From contig NZ_VUAZ01000003.1 in assembly GCF_009296165.1 (NCBI RefSeq), forward strand, positions 87,571 through 151,570: a stretch of DNA of 64,000 nucleotides, read 5' to 3'. A program made the translations under genes and the position numbers. Shown here piece by piece: positions 26,005-34,870 of this stretch (within the stretch, counting starts at the first letter, position 1; every line of letters begins with the position of its first letter). The stretch is from Pseudomonas kitaguniensis. Its GTDB lineage: Bacteria > Pseudomonadota > Gammaproteobacteria > Pseudomonadales > Pseudomonadaceae. Under the pieces are notes generated by a model, which was given only the letters and a program-made list of their open reading frames with translations, had not been told where the DNA came from and did not search any database.

Positions 26005-26939
26005 TACGCGTATTCCTGCGCGAGCGGAGAGATGGCTGACCCCGTTTTTGCCAATGCCTATCGCAGTTGGGCTAACTGAGCGCACAACGATGTGCGCTTA
26101 GAGTCCGAATGCAAGGCGTCCGTGGCGAGATGCGAGCTCATTATTGTGATGGGGATTTTTTTGTCTACTGAGAGAAATGACAGGTACTGCTGAGTACCCA
26201 GCTTTTGCGGACGCTTAGCCTTAAATCCATATTCGTGAATGGCTTCTACTTTTCTACCCCTCGTTTTTTCATCTGCAGATAGCTGGCCCGTCGTGATGAG
26301 CAGGCTGCAATTTTAGTACGAAGCGTACCCAGGACCCAGACACTGCCTGACTGGAAGCGTCACGAAGCCTAACCCCGGAAACTGCCGTATTCGAAGAATA
26401 GCCTCAAAAACTCAATCGCTGTGATCGGCTGCCGCGAAACCTGTTTTTCAAGGGCAGCGGCGGAAACTGAGCGCAGCACCTGACTTTTCTGGTACGGTGT
26501 TGAGCTTAGTCTGCGCTAATACCGAGTTAACGTTCTACCTACTTACTTTTACTTAGACACAGCTCAATCTTGTCGATGACCTATCATTTGCACTATTTGA
26601 GAAAATTGACAATACGCCCAAATGCAGTTCATTGTGTCGAGCAGTTCAAAAACCCCCATAAACCACTCTGTGAGCTTTTTGTGATTATAGGGAAACTATG
26701 TTTCTCGACTTGCGAACGGTAACGCTCTTGTCAACTTTCCGGCTGAAACGCTTACTATTTGTAAAGTAACTTAACCAAGACACTCCAGGCACTTTAGCAA
26801 AAAAACAGCGTGAAAGTCCTACTGTGCAGATTGCTCTGCGCTATAGTGATTCACTCGAAAATCAGGACAAGCGCCCCACTCTCTACGGAACAAAAACGTA
26901 GCCGTTGAGAGACTCAAGCACATTTTGCAAGGAGGCTTC
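26005..26939. other. Gene-poor AT-rich stretch
   Basis: About 930 bases without a frame that has a credible start, ribosome site and codon pattern. I see no repeats, RNA gene or recognisable remnant. The promoter of the downstream esterase gene presumably lies in the last 150 bases, but no convincing -35/-10 pair stands out. Confidence 0.5.
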
Positions 26940-28535
26940 ATGAGCTTATTTTCACGACTCATCGCGGTAACTTTCACTGTCGGACTGTTTGCCATCAATT
27001 ATGCATACTCTACCGATCAAGCGACGGCCAACCCACTGTTTGCCACTGTCGAAACGGGTAGGCTGGAGGGGGTACTTAACAACGGTGTCATTGTATTCAA
27101 AGGCATACACTACGCGGCTCCGCCCATCGGACCATTGCGTTGGCGGCCACCGCAGCCGGTGCACGCATGGAACGGAATACACCCTGCTCAAAACTTCGGC
27201 CATGATTGCATGCAACTGCCACTTGGCAACCTGGGCAGCGGGTTAGCGCCTGACGAAGATTGCCTGACGCTTAATGTCTGGCGACCCGCCAATAAGGCAG
27301 CTAAGAATCTTCCCGTTATGGTGTGGATCACCGGTGGCGGCAACGTAAACCTAAACTCAGCCTCTCCTGTATATGACGGCACTCAGTTTGCCAGCCAAGA
27401 CGTGATACTGGTGAGTTTCAATTATCGTGTGGGCCGTTTCGGCTTCTTCGCTCACCCTGCGCTGAGGACCGAATACGAGCATGAGATGAAAGGAAACTAC
27501 GGCCTGATGGACCAATTGGCCGCCTTGAAGTGGGTGAAGAAGAATATCGGCGCCTTTGACGGCGACGCGAATAACATTACGGTGTTTGGTGAGTCTGCGG
27601 GAGGCTTTGGCATCCATGTCCTCATGACATCCCAGAAAGCCAAGGGCCTTTTTCGCCAAGCTATTTCGATGTCGGGCGGCGGGCGAACCGGCTTCGTACC
27701 GGGTCGACATCTTGATCATACGGGTCCTGAAGGACTCCCCTCAGCGGAGCAGGTCGGTAAGACCTTCGCCCACACAGTAGGTATTCAAGGGGAAGATAAA
27801 TCGGCATTGGCACAACTGCGTGCGCTACCGGCCGAATCCATTGTCGGAAACCTGAACATGGCTACGTTAGCTCAGAACTTCACCACCTTTTCCAATACCA
27901 TGATCGACGGCAAACTGGTTGTAGATGAGCCGGGCACTGTTTACAAAGCAGGTAACTTTCAAAAAGTCCCACTGATCATTGGCGCAACAGACCGAGACCT
28001 GGCTTTTCCAACAGCCACGTCCATGGAGCAAGCGCTCGCACTGTTCGACCCGGGTTACCGCCAAACGGCACGTGAGGTCTACGACCCTCGAAACACTGGG
28101 AACTTCATGGCAGTCGCCACACAGATATCCAGTGACCAACTGATGGTGGAGCCGTCCAGGTTTGTTGCCAACACCTTATCGGCGCAAGGTGCTTCGGTAT
28201 ACCAGTACCGGTTTTCCTACGTTGCCAGTTCCATCCGCGACACCATCAGCGGGGCGCAACATGCCAGTGAACTGCCTTATGTCTTCGATACACTAAAGGC
28301 GAAATACGGGGCGGCAGTGAGCAAAGAGGATCAAGAGATGGCTCACCTTGTAAACAGGTACTGGATATCATTTGCCAAGACCGGCTCGCCTAACAACTCA
28401 CGGCTCCCAAAGTGGCCGCCCTACAGCACAAATACACTACTCGACTTGTCTGCAAAAGGGGCAGAGCAAACAGCCAGTCGCACTGATCCTTGGAAAGCCC
28501 GGCTGGACCTCATTGAGCGTGTGAACAGTAAGTAA
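26940..28535 (+). CDS. Secreted carboxylesterase (type-B, alpha/beta hydrolase)
   Basis: ATG 26940 follows AAGGAGG. The 531-residue product begins with a signal peptide (cleavage near residue 24, after NYAYS). It has the type-B signatures EDCLTLNVW, GNYGLMDQLAALKWVKKNI and the nucleophile elbow GESAGG (Ser near 218); the catalytic His is in GAQHASELPYVF. Such enzymes hydrolyse carboxylic esters in the periplasm or outside the cell; the substrate is unknown. It stands alone, without a visible operon. Confidence 0.9.
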   Translation: MSLFSRLIAVTFTVGLFAINYAYSTDQATANPLFATVETGRLEGVLNNGVIVFKGIHYAAPPIGPLRWRPPQPVHAWNGIHPAQNFGHDCMQLPLGNLGSGLAPDEDCLTLNVWRPANKAAKNLPVMVWITGGGNVNLNSASPVYDGTQFASQDVILVSFNYRVGRFGFFAHPALRTEYEHEMKGNYGLMDQLAALKWVKKNIGAFDGDANNITVFGESAGGFGIHVLMTSQKAKGLFRQAISMSGGGRTGFVPGRHLDHTGPEGLPSAEQVGKTFAHTVGIQGEDKSALAQLRALPAESIVGNLNMATLAQNFTTFSNTMIDGKLVVDEPGTVYKAGNFQKVPLIIGATDRDLAFPTATSMEQALALFDPGYRQTAREVYDPRNTGNFMAVATQISSDQLMVEPSRFVANTLSAQGASVYQYRFSYVASSIRDTISGAQHASELPYVFDTLKAKYGAAVSKEDQEMAHLVNRYWISFAKTGSPNNSRLPKWPPYSTNTLLDLSAKGAEQTASRTDPWKARLDLIERVNSK

Positions 28536-28789
28536 CACCGAAATTCGAACCGGCGCAAAGCGCAGCTGGAAACTGCCTGCACTACTCCCTCCCTGCTCAG
28601 CGCCGGGCCCTGTATTGGTGCAGGCTTGTCCGGACGTCCAACACATCCTATTCACTGCGAACAATGCACCTCCATTCATAGTGTCCGCCCCCGGTGAGTC
28701 GACTCTCACTCTCCAAAAAGGATACTGGTAGTGGTCAATGAGACCAGACACCCATTTAGGCGAGAATGCTCGCCAGATCGAGGTGTCAG

Positions 28790-29085
28790 ATGACCAAACA
28801 ACGTCGTTCGTTTTCTGCTGAACTCAAACGCGAGACTGCACCCCGTGCTCAAGCAAAACTACAGCTACATCGAAGCCCGTCGTTCACTTGGCGTCGGGGA
28901 GTCGGCCCTGCGCCGTTGGGTCGACCAGGTTCAGAAAGACCGCCAAGGCGTCACCCCGCAAAACAAAGCGCTGACCCCGGAACAGCAAAAAATTCAGGAA
29001 CTGGAGGCCCGGATCGCCCGCCTGGAAAGGGAAAAATCGATATTAAAAAAGGCTACCGCGCACTTGATGTCGGTGCGCAGTCGTT
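28790..29085 (+). pseudogene. IS3-family OrfA remnant
   Basis: The frame starts as MTKQRRSFSAELKRE, then is broken near 28835 and resumes as SYIEARRSLGVGESALRRWVDQ...LEREKSILKKATAHLM, the helix-turn-helix plus leucine zipper of IS3 OrfA. A deletion of about two bases explains the break. There is no OrfB, and the right end of the element is missing, joined to an unrelated small gene. The left end probably lies near 28733. Confidence 0.85.
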
Positions 29086-29103
29086 ACTCAACTCGCGGCC
29101 TGA

Positions 29104-29220
29104 TCAGCAAGCACCCGGCGGAATCCCGTCCTTGTTGAAATCCTTCAACCTCTCCTGCTCTTCCTCCGTGGCATGTGCCGGGGTTTCCTGTTCGGGCTCT
29201 TGGTTCTTTTCTTCAGTCAT
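29104..29220 (-). CDS. 38-residue acidic Pseudomonas small protein
   Basis: A perfect GGAGG ribosome site lies 7-8 bases before ATG 29220. The peptide is rich in Glu and Gln and ends DFNKDGIPPGAC. Length and ribosome site support a real gene. The IS3 remnant ends within a few tens of bases of its stop and may have altered its 3' end. Confidence 0.55.
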   Translation of the reverse strand: MTEEKNQEPEQETPAHATEEEQERLKDFNKDGIPPGAC

Positions 29221-29493
29221 CGCTACGTCCTCCGGGTGATACATGTTTTGGCACCCGACGGCATAACCAGTTCAAAAATAAGTGGTCGCAATGAAACTAT
29301 TGCGCCACCCTTATCATTTTGGTTTCCCCACCCAACATCCCAATTGGCTTGGGCAACACCCATGCTAGCATCGAGGCATAACTAGAAACCCAGCTGCCAT
29401 TGCCCGCCCCTTTCCAAACTGCCCCGTTTAACAACGCGCTGCGTCGTTTGCATCGCGCATCGATTGTTTCTACAACGAGAACGAGTGAGCACG

Positions 29494-30783
29494 ATGGAAT
29501 CTTCCGACGACTATTCATCCTCTCGCGTGCCGATGTCGGCACGCGGTTCGCTGTTTGCCATCAGTCTTATCCGCATTGGGGCAATGACCTCGCTGGGCCA
29601 GTTTATGGTCGGGGCTACGCTGGGGCATTCGATGACGTTTGGTCAGGCGTTATTGGCAACGTTCATCGGCAGCCTGTTACTCGAAATTGTCAGCTTGGGG
29701 CTGGGAATTGCCGGGGCGCGCGAGGGTTTATCGACAAGTTTGCTGGCGCGCTGGTGCGGCTTTGGGCGGGTGGGCTCAATTTTGGTGGGCGTGGTGATTG
29801 CCCTCAGCCTGCTGGGCTGGTTTGGGGTGCAGAACGCGATGTTCGCCAAGAGCCTGAACTACGCCTCCGGTGGCGTGCTGGGGTTTGGGCTGGCTTCGTG
29901 TATTGCCGGGGCGACGTTGTCGGGGTTGGTGGCGTTCGGCTTCCGTGCGTTGGGCTGGACAGCGAAGATCGCAGTGCCGCTGTTTTTTGTGGTGGTGCTG
30001 TGGTCGCTTTACAGCATTTTGGCCCACCCAACGGCCGCAGAGTTGTTCCCGGGCACGCCCTTGGGCACCGCGCTGACCTTGGGCGCTGGCGCCAGCGCGG
30101 TAGCCGGTGGCTACATCGCGGGGGCCTTGGTGACGCCGGACTTGACGCGTTATTGCCGCAGCGTGAGCGACGCGGTGTGGGTAACGCTGGCGTCGCTGGT
30201 GGTTGGCGAGTTTATCGTCAATACCATCGCCATCCTCATCGCGCATGCCCTGCAAACCGATGATGTGGTGACCATCCTGACCCAGACATCGGGCTGGGTT
30301 GGCTTGCTGACGGTGATTTTGGCGACCATCAAAATCAACGACTTCAACCTGTATTCCTCATCGCTGGCGATGGTCACGAGCCTCGAAGGCCTGTTCGACA
30401 AGCGCATTAGCCGAGTCATGTTGACACTCGTGCTCGGCGCAATCGGCACGCTGCTATCAGTGCTTGGAATCCTCGACCGTTTTATCGATTTTCTGATTGT
30501 GCTCGGCGTTATCTTCCCGCCAATTGCCGGGGTCATGTTGGTGGATTACTTCGTGTTAAAAACCCACCGCCAGGCCCTCGACGAGAGCCGCGCGTTGGGC
30601 CTGCTACCGGCGGCCACGGTGAATATTGGCTGGCCAGCATTATGTTGCTGCGCCTTTGGTGCCGCCGTGGGGCTTTTGCTCAACCACGGGATTGCGTCAT
30701 TGAATTCACTGGTGGCAGCGGCGTCGGCTTACTGGCTGGTGGGTTTGGCCCGCCAACGATTTATGACCATGGAGCGTGCTTGA
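29494..30783 (+). CDS. NCS1/cytosine permease-family transporter
   Basis: The start is taken at ATG 29494. The 429-residue product has about 12 hydrophobic segments and the family's features: an N-terminal RGSLFAISLIRIGAMTSLGQFMVG, central DLTRYCRSVSD, and NDFNLYSSSLAM. NCS1 carriers import nucleobases, hydantoins or related small N-heterocycles by cation symport. It overlaps the DUF917 gene by one base (TGATG) and starts a four-gene operon, so it likely imports the substrate of DUF917/HyuA. Confidence 0.85.
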   Translation: MESSDDYSSSRVPMSARGSLFAISLIRIGAMTSLGQFMVGATLGHSMTFGQALLATFIGSLLLEIVSLGLGIAGAREGLSTSLLARWCGFGRVGSILVGVVIALSLLGWFGVQNAMFAKSLNYASGGVLGFGLASCIAGATLSGLVAFGFRALGWTAKIAVPLFFVVVLWSLYSILAHPTAAELFPGTPLGTALTLGAGASAVAGGYIAGALVTPDLTRYCRSVSDAVWVTLASLVVGEFIVNTIAILIAHALQTDDVVTILTQTSGWVGLLTVILATIKINDFNLYSSSLAMVTSLEGLFDKRISRVMLTLVLGAIGTLLSVLGILDRFIDFLIVLGVIFPPIAGVMLVDYFVLKTHRQALDESRALGLLPAATVNIGWPALCCCAFGAAVGLLLNHGIASLNSLVAAASAYWLVGLARQRFMTMERA

Positions 30784-31880
30784 TGCGATTACTCGATGAA
30801 CAAGCGATTGAGCTGATCACTGTCGGCGCCTCGATCCTGGCCGCTGGTGGTGGCGGCGACCCGTATATCGGCAAGCTGATGGCGCAACGGGCGATCAAAG
30901 AATGCGGACCGATCCGCTTGATCAGTGTGGACGAATTGCACGACGACGATTTAATCCTGTCGACCGGCATGATCGGTGCGCCGACGGTGATGATCGAGAA
31001 AATCCCCAACGGCCAGGAAGCGCGTAAGGCCTGTGAGATCATTGAGCAGATTCATGGGCGTAAGGTTACGGCGATCTTCCCGATCGAAGCGGGTGGCCTC
31101 AATTCCTTGCTGCCACTGGCAACGGCGGCCCGTCTGGGCTTGCCGGTGGTTGACATGGATGGCATGGGCCGTGCCTTTCCCGAGTTCCAGATGACCACCT
31201 TTCACCTGGATGGCGTCAACGCCTCGCCTTTTGTTGTGGTCGACGAAAAGCTCAACAGCGTGCTGGTGGAGGCTGACGATGGCCTGCGCACCGAGCGATT
31301 CGCCCGCGCGGTGTGTGCGCGCATGGGCGGCGCGGCTATTTTTGCCGGTTACCCGATCACTGCTGCCATTGCGCGACGCTCCGGCATACACGGCATTCTG
31401 AGTTTCGAGCAGCGTATCGGCGAAACCCTTGAGCACGCCCGGTCAAGCGGCACACCGGCACTGGGCGCACTGCTCGACTTGCTGCAAGGGCACGTATTGT
31501 TTCGAGGCAAGGTGACCGAGGTGGACCGGCGTACCGAGGAAGGTTTCTCGCGCGGGGTCGCTTACTTCGACGGGATTGGCGCCGACAAGGGCGAGCGTTT
31601 CGACATCGCATTCCAAAATGAATACCTGCTGGCGCGCAACAACGACCGCGCCTTGTGCATCACCCCAGACCTGATTTGCGTACTCGATGAAGAAACCGGC
31701 CTGCCGTTATTGGCCGAGCGGCTGCGCTACGGCGCGCGCGTGGTGGCGATCGGTATTGCGGCCAATCCAAAATGGATGACCGCCAAGGGCATCGACGTCG
31801 CGGGCCCGCGTTACTTCAAATACGGCCTGGATTACGTACCGCTGGCCACCCTGGTGGCGGGCAAGGGAGCGCTGTCATGA
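30783..31880 (+). CDS. DUF917 family protein
   Basis: The ATG overlaps the permease stop. The 365-residue product begins with LITVGASILAAGGGGDPYIGK, the glycine-rich opening of DUF917, and keeps IFPIEAGGLNS and PVVDMDGMGRAFPE. The family nearly always neighbours hydantoinase/oxoprolinase-like proteins and permeases and probably takes part in the same ATP-dependent amide hydrolysis; its reaction is not established. It overlaps the HyuA gene by ATGA. Confidence 0.9.
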   Translation: MRLLDEQAIELITVGASILAAGGGGDPYIGKLMAQRAIKECGPIRLISVDELHDDDLILSTGMIGAPTVMIEKIPNGQEARKACEIIEQIHGRKVTAIFPIEAGGLNSLLPLATAARLGLPVVDMDGMGRAFPEFQMTTFHLDGVNASPFVVVDEKLNSVLVEADDGLRTERFARAVCARMGGAAIFAGYPITAAIARRSGIHGILSFEQRIGETLEHARSSGTPALGALLDLLQGHVLFRGKVTEVDRRTEEGFSRGVAYFDGIGADKGERFDIAFQNEYLLARNNDRALCITPDLICVLDEETGLPLLAERLRYGARVVAIGIAANPKWMTAKGIDVAGPRYFKYGLDYVPLATLVAGKGALS

Positions 31881-33430
31881 GCTATCGGATGGGTATCGAT
31901 GTAGGCGGAACCAACACCGATGCGGTGTTGCTCGACGAGACCGGCCAGGTGATCGCGCAGACCAAGGAGCCGACGACTGCGGACGTCATGTCGGGTATTG
32001 AAGCCGCCATCGCCACGTTACTCGGTGCATCCGGTGTGTCGCGAGAGGCGATTACCCAGGCGATGCTTGGCACAACCCAATGCACCAATGCGATTGTCGA
32101 ACGCAAGGCGCTGAACACAGTGGCGCATTTGCGTCTGGGTGCGCCCGCAACGTTGGCGATTCCGCCCATGGAGGGCGTACCCGATGACTTGCGGGCGCTG
32201 CTCGGGCAGCATTTGTTTATGCTCGAAGGCGGGGTCGAGTACGACGGCAGTTGCCTGTGCGCGCTCAACGAGCAGCAGATCCGCCGGCACCTGCGTGACG
32301 TGCGCGGCCAGGTAGATGCGATTTCGGTGTGCGGCGTGTTCTCGCCGGTGTCGGCGCATCAAGAGTTGCAGGTCGCGCACTGGGTCAAAGAAGAACTGGG
32401 GGATATTCCGGTGTCGCTGTCGCATGCCATTGGCTCGATCGGCTTGCTTGAGCGCGAAAATGCTTCGATCCTCAATGCCGCCCTGTTTCGCACTGCCCGA
32501 ACCACCGCAGCCGCTTTCGTCGAGGCCTTGAAGCGCCATCAGGTCAACGCCAAGGTGTACTTCGGTCAGAACGACGGCACGCTGATGACCTTGGAGCATG
32601 CGCTGGCCTACCCGATCTTGACCATCGCCTCCGGGCCGACCAACAGCATTCGCGGCGCTTCCTACTTGGCAGGGCTGGAGCACGCGTTGATTATCGATGT
32701 TGGCGGAACCACCACCGACGTCGGGATGCTCACCGACGGTTTCCCCCGGGAGTCTTTGATTGCAGCGCAAATTGGCGGCGTGCGAACCAACTTCAGGATG
32801 CCGGACATCGCGTCCATCGGCTTGGGCGGCGGCACCGTGGTGCATCGGGTGGGCGAAGGCGGCTTCCAGATAGGGCCAGACAGTGTTGGCTACCGCTTGA
32901 CGCGTGAAGCCCTGGTGTTTGGTGGGCAAACCTTGACCATTACCGATATCGCCGTCGCCAAGGGGCTGGCCGATATTGGTGATCGCCGACGGGTCAGTGA
33001 CTTATCGGCGGTATTGGTAGAGCAGGTGTATGAACGTTACGTGGCCATGGTCGAAGCAGTCATCGATCGCATGAAAACCAGCAGCGCGCCGCTGCCAGTG
33101 GTACTGGTGGGGGGCGGCGCAATTATTTTGCCGACGCACTTGGAGGGCGCCTCGCAAATCATCCGGCCAGAAAATTTTGGCGTCGCCAATGCCATTGGGG
33201 TCGCCATTGCCCAGGCCAGCGGGGAAGTCGAGTTGATCGTGTCGCTGGAGCACAAGTCGTTGAACGCCGGGATCGATGAGGCGGTGAATCAAGCCATCGC
33301 ACGCGCCATTTGCGCCGGTGCGATCGCGGACTCAGTCACCGTGGTGGACCTTGATACGATGCCGCTGGCCTACATGCCCGGCAACGCCGTACGCATCCGG
33401 GCCAAGGCGGCGGGGTCATTGGGGGCGTGA
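31877..33430 (+). CDS. Hydantoinase/oxoprolinase A family protein (HyuA-like)
   Basis: The 517-residue protein starts MSYRMGIDVGGTNTDAV, with the ATP-phosphate motif of the acetate/sugar kinase-actin fold, and has a second motif IIDVGGTTTDVG near residue 275. HyuA proteins use ATP to open cyclic amides such as 5-oxoproline or N-methylhydantoin. The usual HyuB partner is absent; DUF917 takes its place in this operon type. The substrate is unknown. Confidence 0.9.
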   Translation: MSYRMGIDVGGTNTDAVLLDETGQVIAQTKEPTTADVMSGIEAAIATLLGASGVSREAITQAMLGTTQCTNAIVERKALNTVAHLRLGAPATLAIPPMEGVPDDLRALLGQHLFMLEGGVEYDGSCLCALNEQQIRRHLRDVRGQVDAISVCGVFSPVSAHQELQVAHWVKEELGDIPVSLSHAIGSIGLLERENASILNAALFRTARTTAAAFVEALKRHQVNAKVYFGQNDGTLMTLEHALAYPILTIASGPTNSIRGASYLAGLEHALIIDVGGTTTDVGMLTDGFPRESLIAAQIGGVRTNFRMPDIASIGLGGGTVVHRVGEGGFQIGPDSVGYRLTREALVFGGQTLTITDIAVAKGLADIGDRRRVSDLSAVLVEQVYERYVAMVEAVIDRMKTSSAPLPVVLVGGGAIILPTHLEGASQIIRPENFGVANAIGVAIAQASGEVELIVSLEHKSLNAGIDEAVNQAIARAICAGAIADSVTVVDLDTMPLAYMPGNAVRIRAKAAGSLGA

Positions 33431-33434
33431 ATAG

Positions 33435-33923
33435 ATGAGAACAGAACGTAAAACCGAGCGGGTGCTGGATCGCATCGACCTGAACATACTGCAGCATCTG
33501 CAAGAAAACGCCCGGCTGCAAATGAAAGACATCGCGGAGGCGGTTGGCCTGACCTCGGCCCCGTGCATCGACCGTGTGCGGCGCCTGGAAAAGAACAAGG
33601 TAATCACCGGCTACCACGCGGTGATTGACCCCGTGGTGCTGGACCTGAGCATGTTGGTGTTTATCGAAATCACCCTGGCCGACAACGCAGGCGACCGTAG
33701 CAAGCAGTTCAAGCGCGAACTGGCGAAGATCCCAGCGGTACTCGATTGTTACTGGGTGTCGGGGCGCTACGACTACTTGATCAAGGCTCGGCTGCGCGAC
33801 ATGGCGCAGTACCGCGCGCTGCTTGGCGAGGTATTGCTACGCTTGCCGGGCGTCAAACAGGTGGACAGTACGGTGGTGATCGAAGAAATACAGACCGCTC
33901 ACGGACTGCCCATCATTTTTTAG
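33435..33923 (+). CDS. Lrp/AsnC-family transcriptional regulator
   Basis: The 162-residue protein has the N-terminal helix-turn-helix (DRIDLNILQHLQENARLQMKDIAEAVGLT) and a C-terminal RAM ligand-binding domain (SGRYDYLIKARLRDM). It lies 4 bases after the HyuA gene, so it is cotranscribed with the operon it probably controls, likely in response to the substrate or an amino acid product. Confidence 0.9.
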   Translation: MRTERKTERVLDRIDLNILQHLQENARLQMKDIAEAVGLTSAPCIDRVRRLEKNKVITGYHAVIDPVVLDLSMLVFIEITLADNAGDRSKQFKRELAKIPAVLDCYWVSGRYDYLIKARLRDMAQYRALLGEVLLRLPGVKQVDSTVVIEEIQTAHGLPIIF

Positions 33924-34120
33924 GCCCGCAGGACGCTTCTTTGCCCTTCAAGCACTGCGCACTGCCCCACAGGGCCAGGCAAACAAGATCCATCGACACC
34001 GGTAAACGAATCGTTTATAAGCCATGCCAGCGGCGACTGAGCTGGAAAACGCCGTAGTGTAAAAAGATGAATGGACAGTACCGGAAGAAACACCCATCGA
34101 TGGAACACAAGGAAGCAATG

Positions 34121-34549
34121 ATGAGCACGACAGAACAGGTGCAAGCGGCAGGGACACACAAGCCGAAATGGCAAGAGCGTTTCAATTTTTTTGAGACCTA
34201 CGGCCCGCCGAACGACCCGCGACACAAAGCGGCGCTTAAAGCGTTGCCGACCTTTGGTAAAAAGGTCTTGATCAACGCGAACGTGATCGCTTTTTTCTTT
34301 GGCCCTATCTACCTGTTCGTACTGGGCCTGTGGAAGAAGAACCTGGCGCTGCTCGGCATCATGTTCCTGGTGTATATCGCCGTGAGCGTCGTCTTCGCGA
34401 TCTTCGACATGGAGCTTCCGAGAGCGCTGGATAACGGTATCGGTCTGGGCTTTTCGTTCATGTACGCAGTGCTGACGAACTATGCCTACTACCTTAAAGA
34501 GGTGAAGGGGCAACAGGGCTGGAACCCGTTTGAAGGCATGCGCCTCTGA
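34121..34549 (+). CDS. DUF2628 inner-membrane protein
   Basis: ATG 34121 is preceded by AAGGAAG. The 142-residue product has a soluble N-terminus and hydrophobic segments starting near residue 50 (FFFGPIYLFVLGLW, LLGIMFLVYIAVSVVFAIF, SFMYAVLTNYAYYL), the DUF2628 layout. Function unknown. Confidence 0.8.
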   Translation: MSTTEQVQAAGTHKPKWQERFNFFETYGPPNDPRHKAALKALPTFGKKVLINANVIAFFFGPIYLFVLGLWKKNLALLGIMFLVYIAVSVVFAIFDMELPRALDNGIGLGFSFMYAVLTNYAYYLKEVKGQQGWNPFEGMRL

Positions 34550-34608
34550 TCGACACTGCATCGCTCAACAGGGCTGTTGCGGCGAGCGGGCGTGTCGAGT
34601 TGTCGAGC

Positions 34609-34701
34609 CTATGCCTTTGAAAAGAACCACATGACGAATATGACGGCGCTGATCCAGACGAGCGTCAACAAAAATGAGAGACCTGCAAGCCGCTTGTCCA
34701 T
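34609..34701 (-). CDS. 30-residue single-pass membrane protein
   Basis: ATG 34701 begins MDKRLAGLSFLLTLVWISAV..., a basic start with one hydrophobic helix. It is of a type common in Pseudomonas. The ribosome site is weak, so confidence is limited. Confidence 0.4.
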   Translation of the reverse strand: MDKRLAGLSFLLTLVWISAVIFVMWFFSKA

Positions 34702-34820
34702 ATTGCCCCGTCGACAAATTCGTTGATCGCAATACGATTGCAAAGGGCAAGCATAGTTCAGCAGGCGGTTTTTTCCTGGCGGCAGACACTCACACTCACC
34801 ACCGCACGCCCAATATAAAA

Positions 34821-34853
34821 AGCGGCGACTCATTACTGAGTCGCCGCTTTTTT
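34821..34853. terminator. Bidirectional terminator
   Basis: A perfect 11-bp stem AGCGGCGACTC/GAGTCGCCGCT with loop ATTACT has six T downstream on the plus strand and four A upstream (T on the minus strand). It ends the GH13 transcript coming from the right. Confidence 0.92.
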
Positions 34854-34870
34854 ATTGGCGTAAGCGTTGC

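Noticed and set aside
32018..32929. Minus-strand open frame inside the HyuA gene
   Set aside because: HyuA has family motifs throughout; the antisense frame has none.
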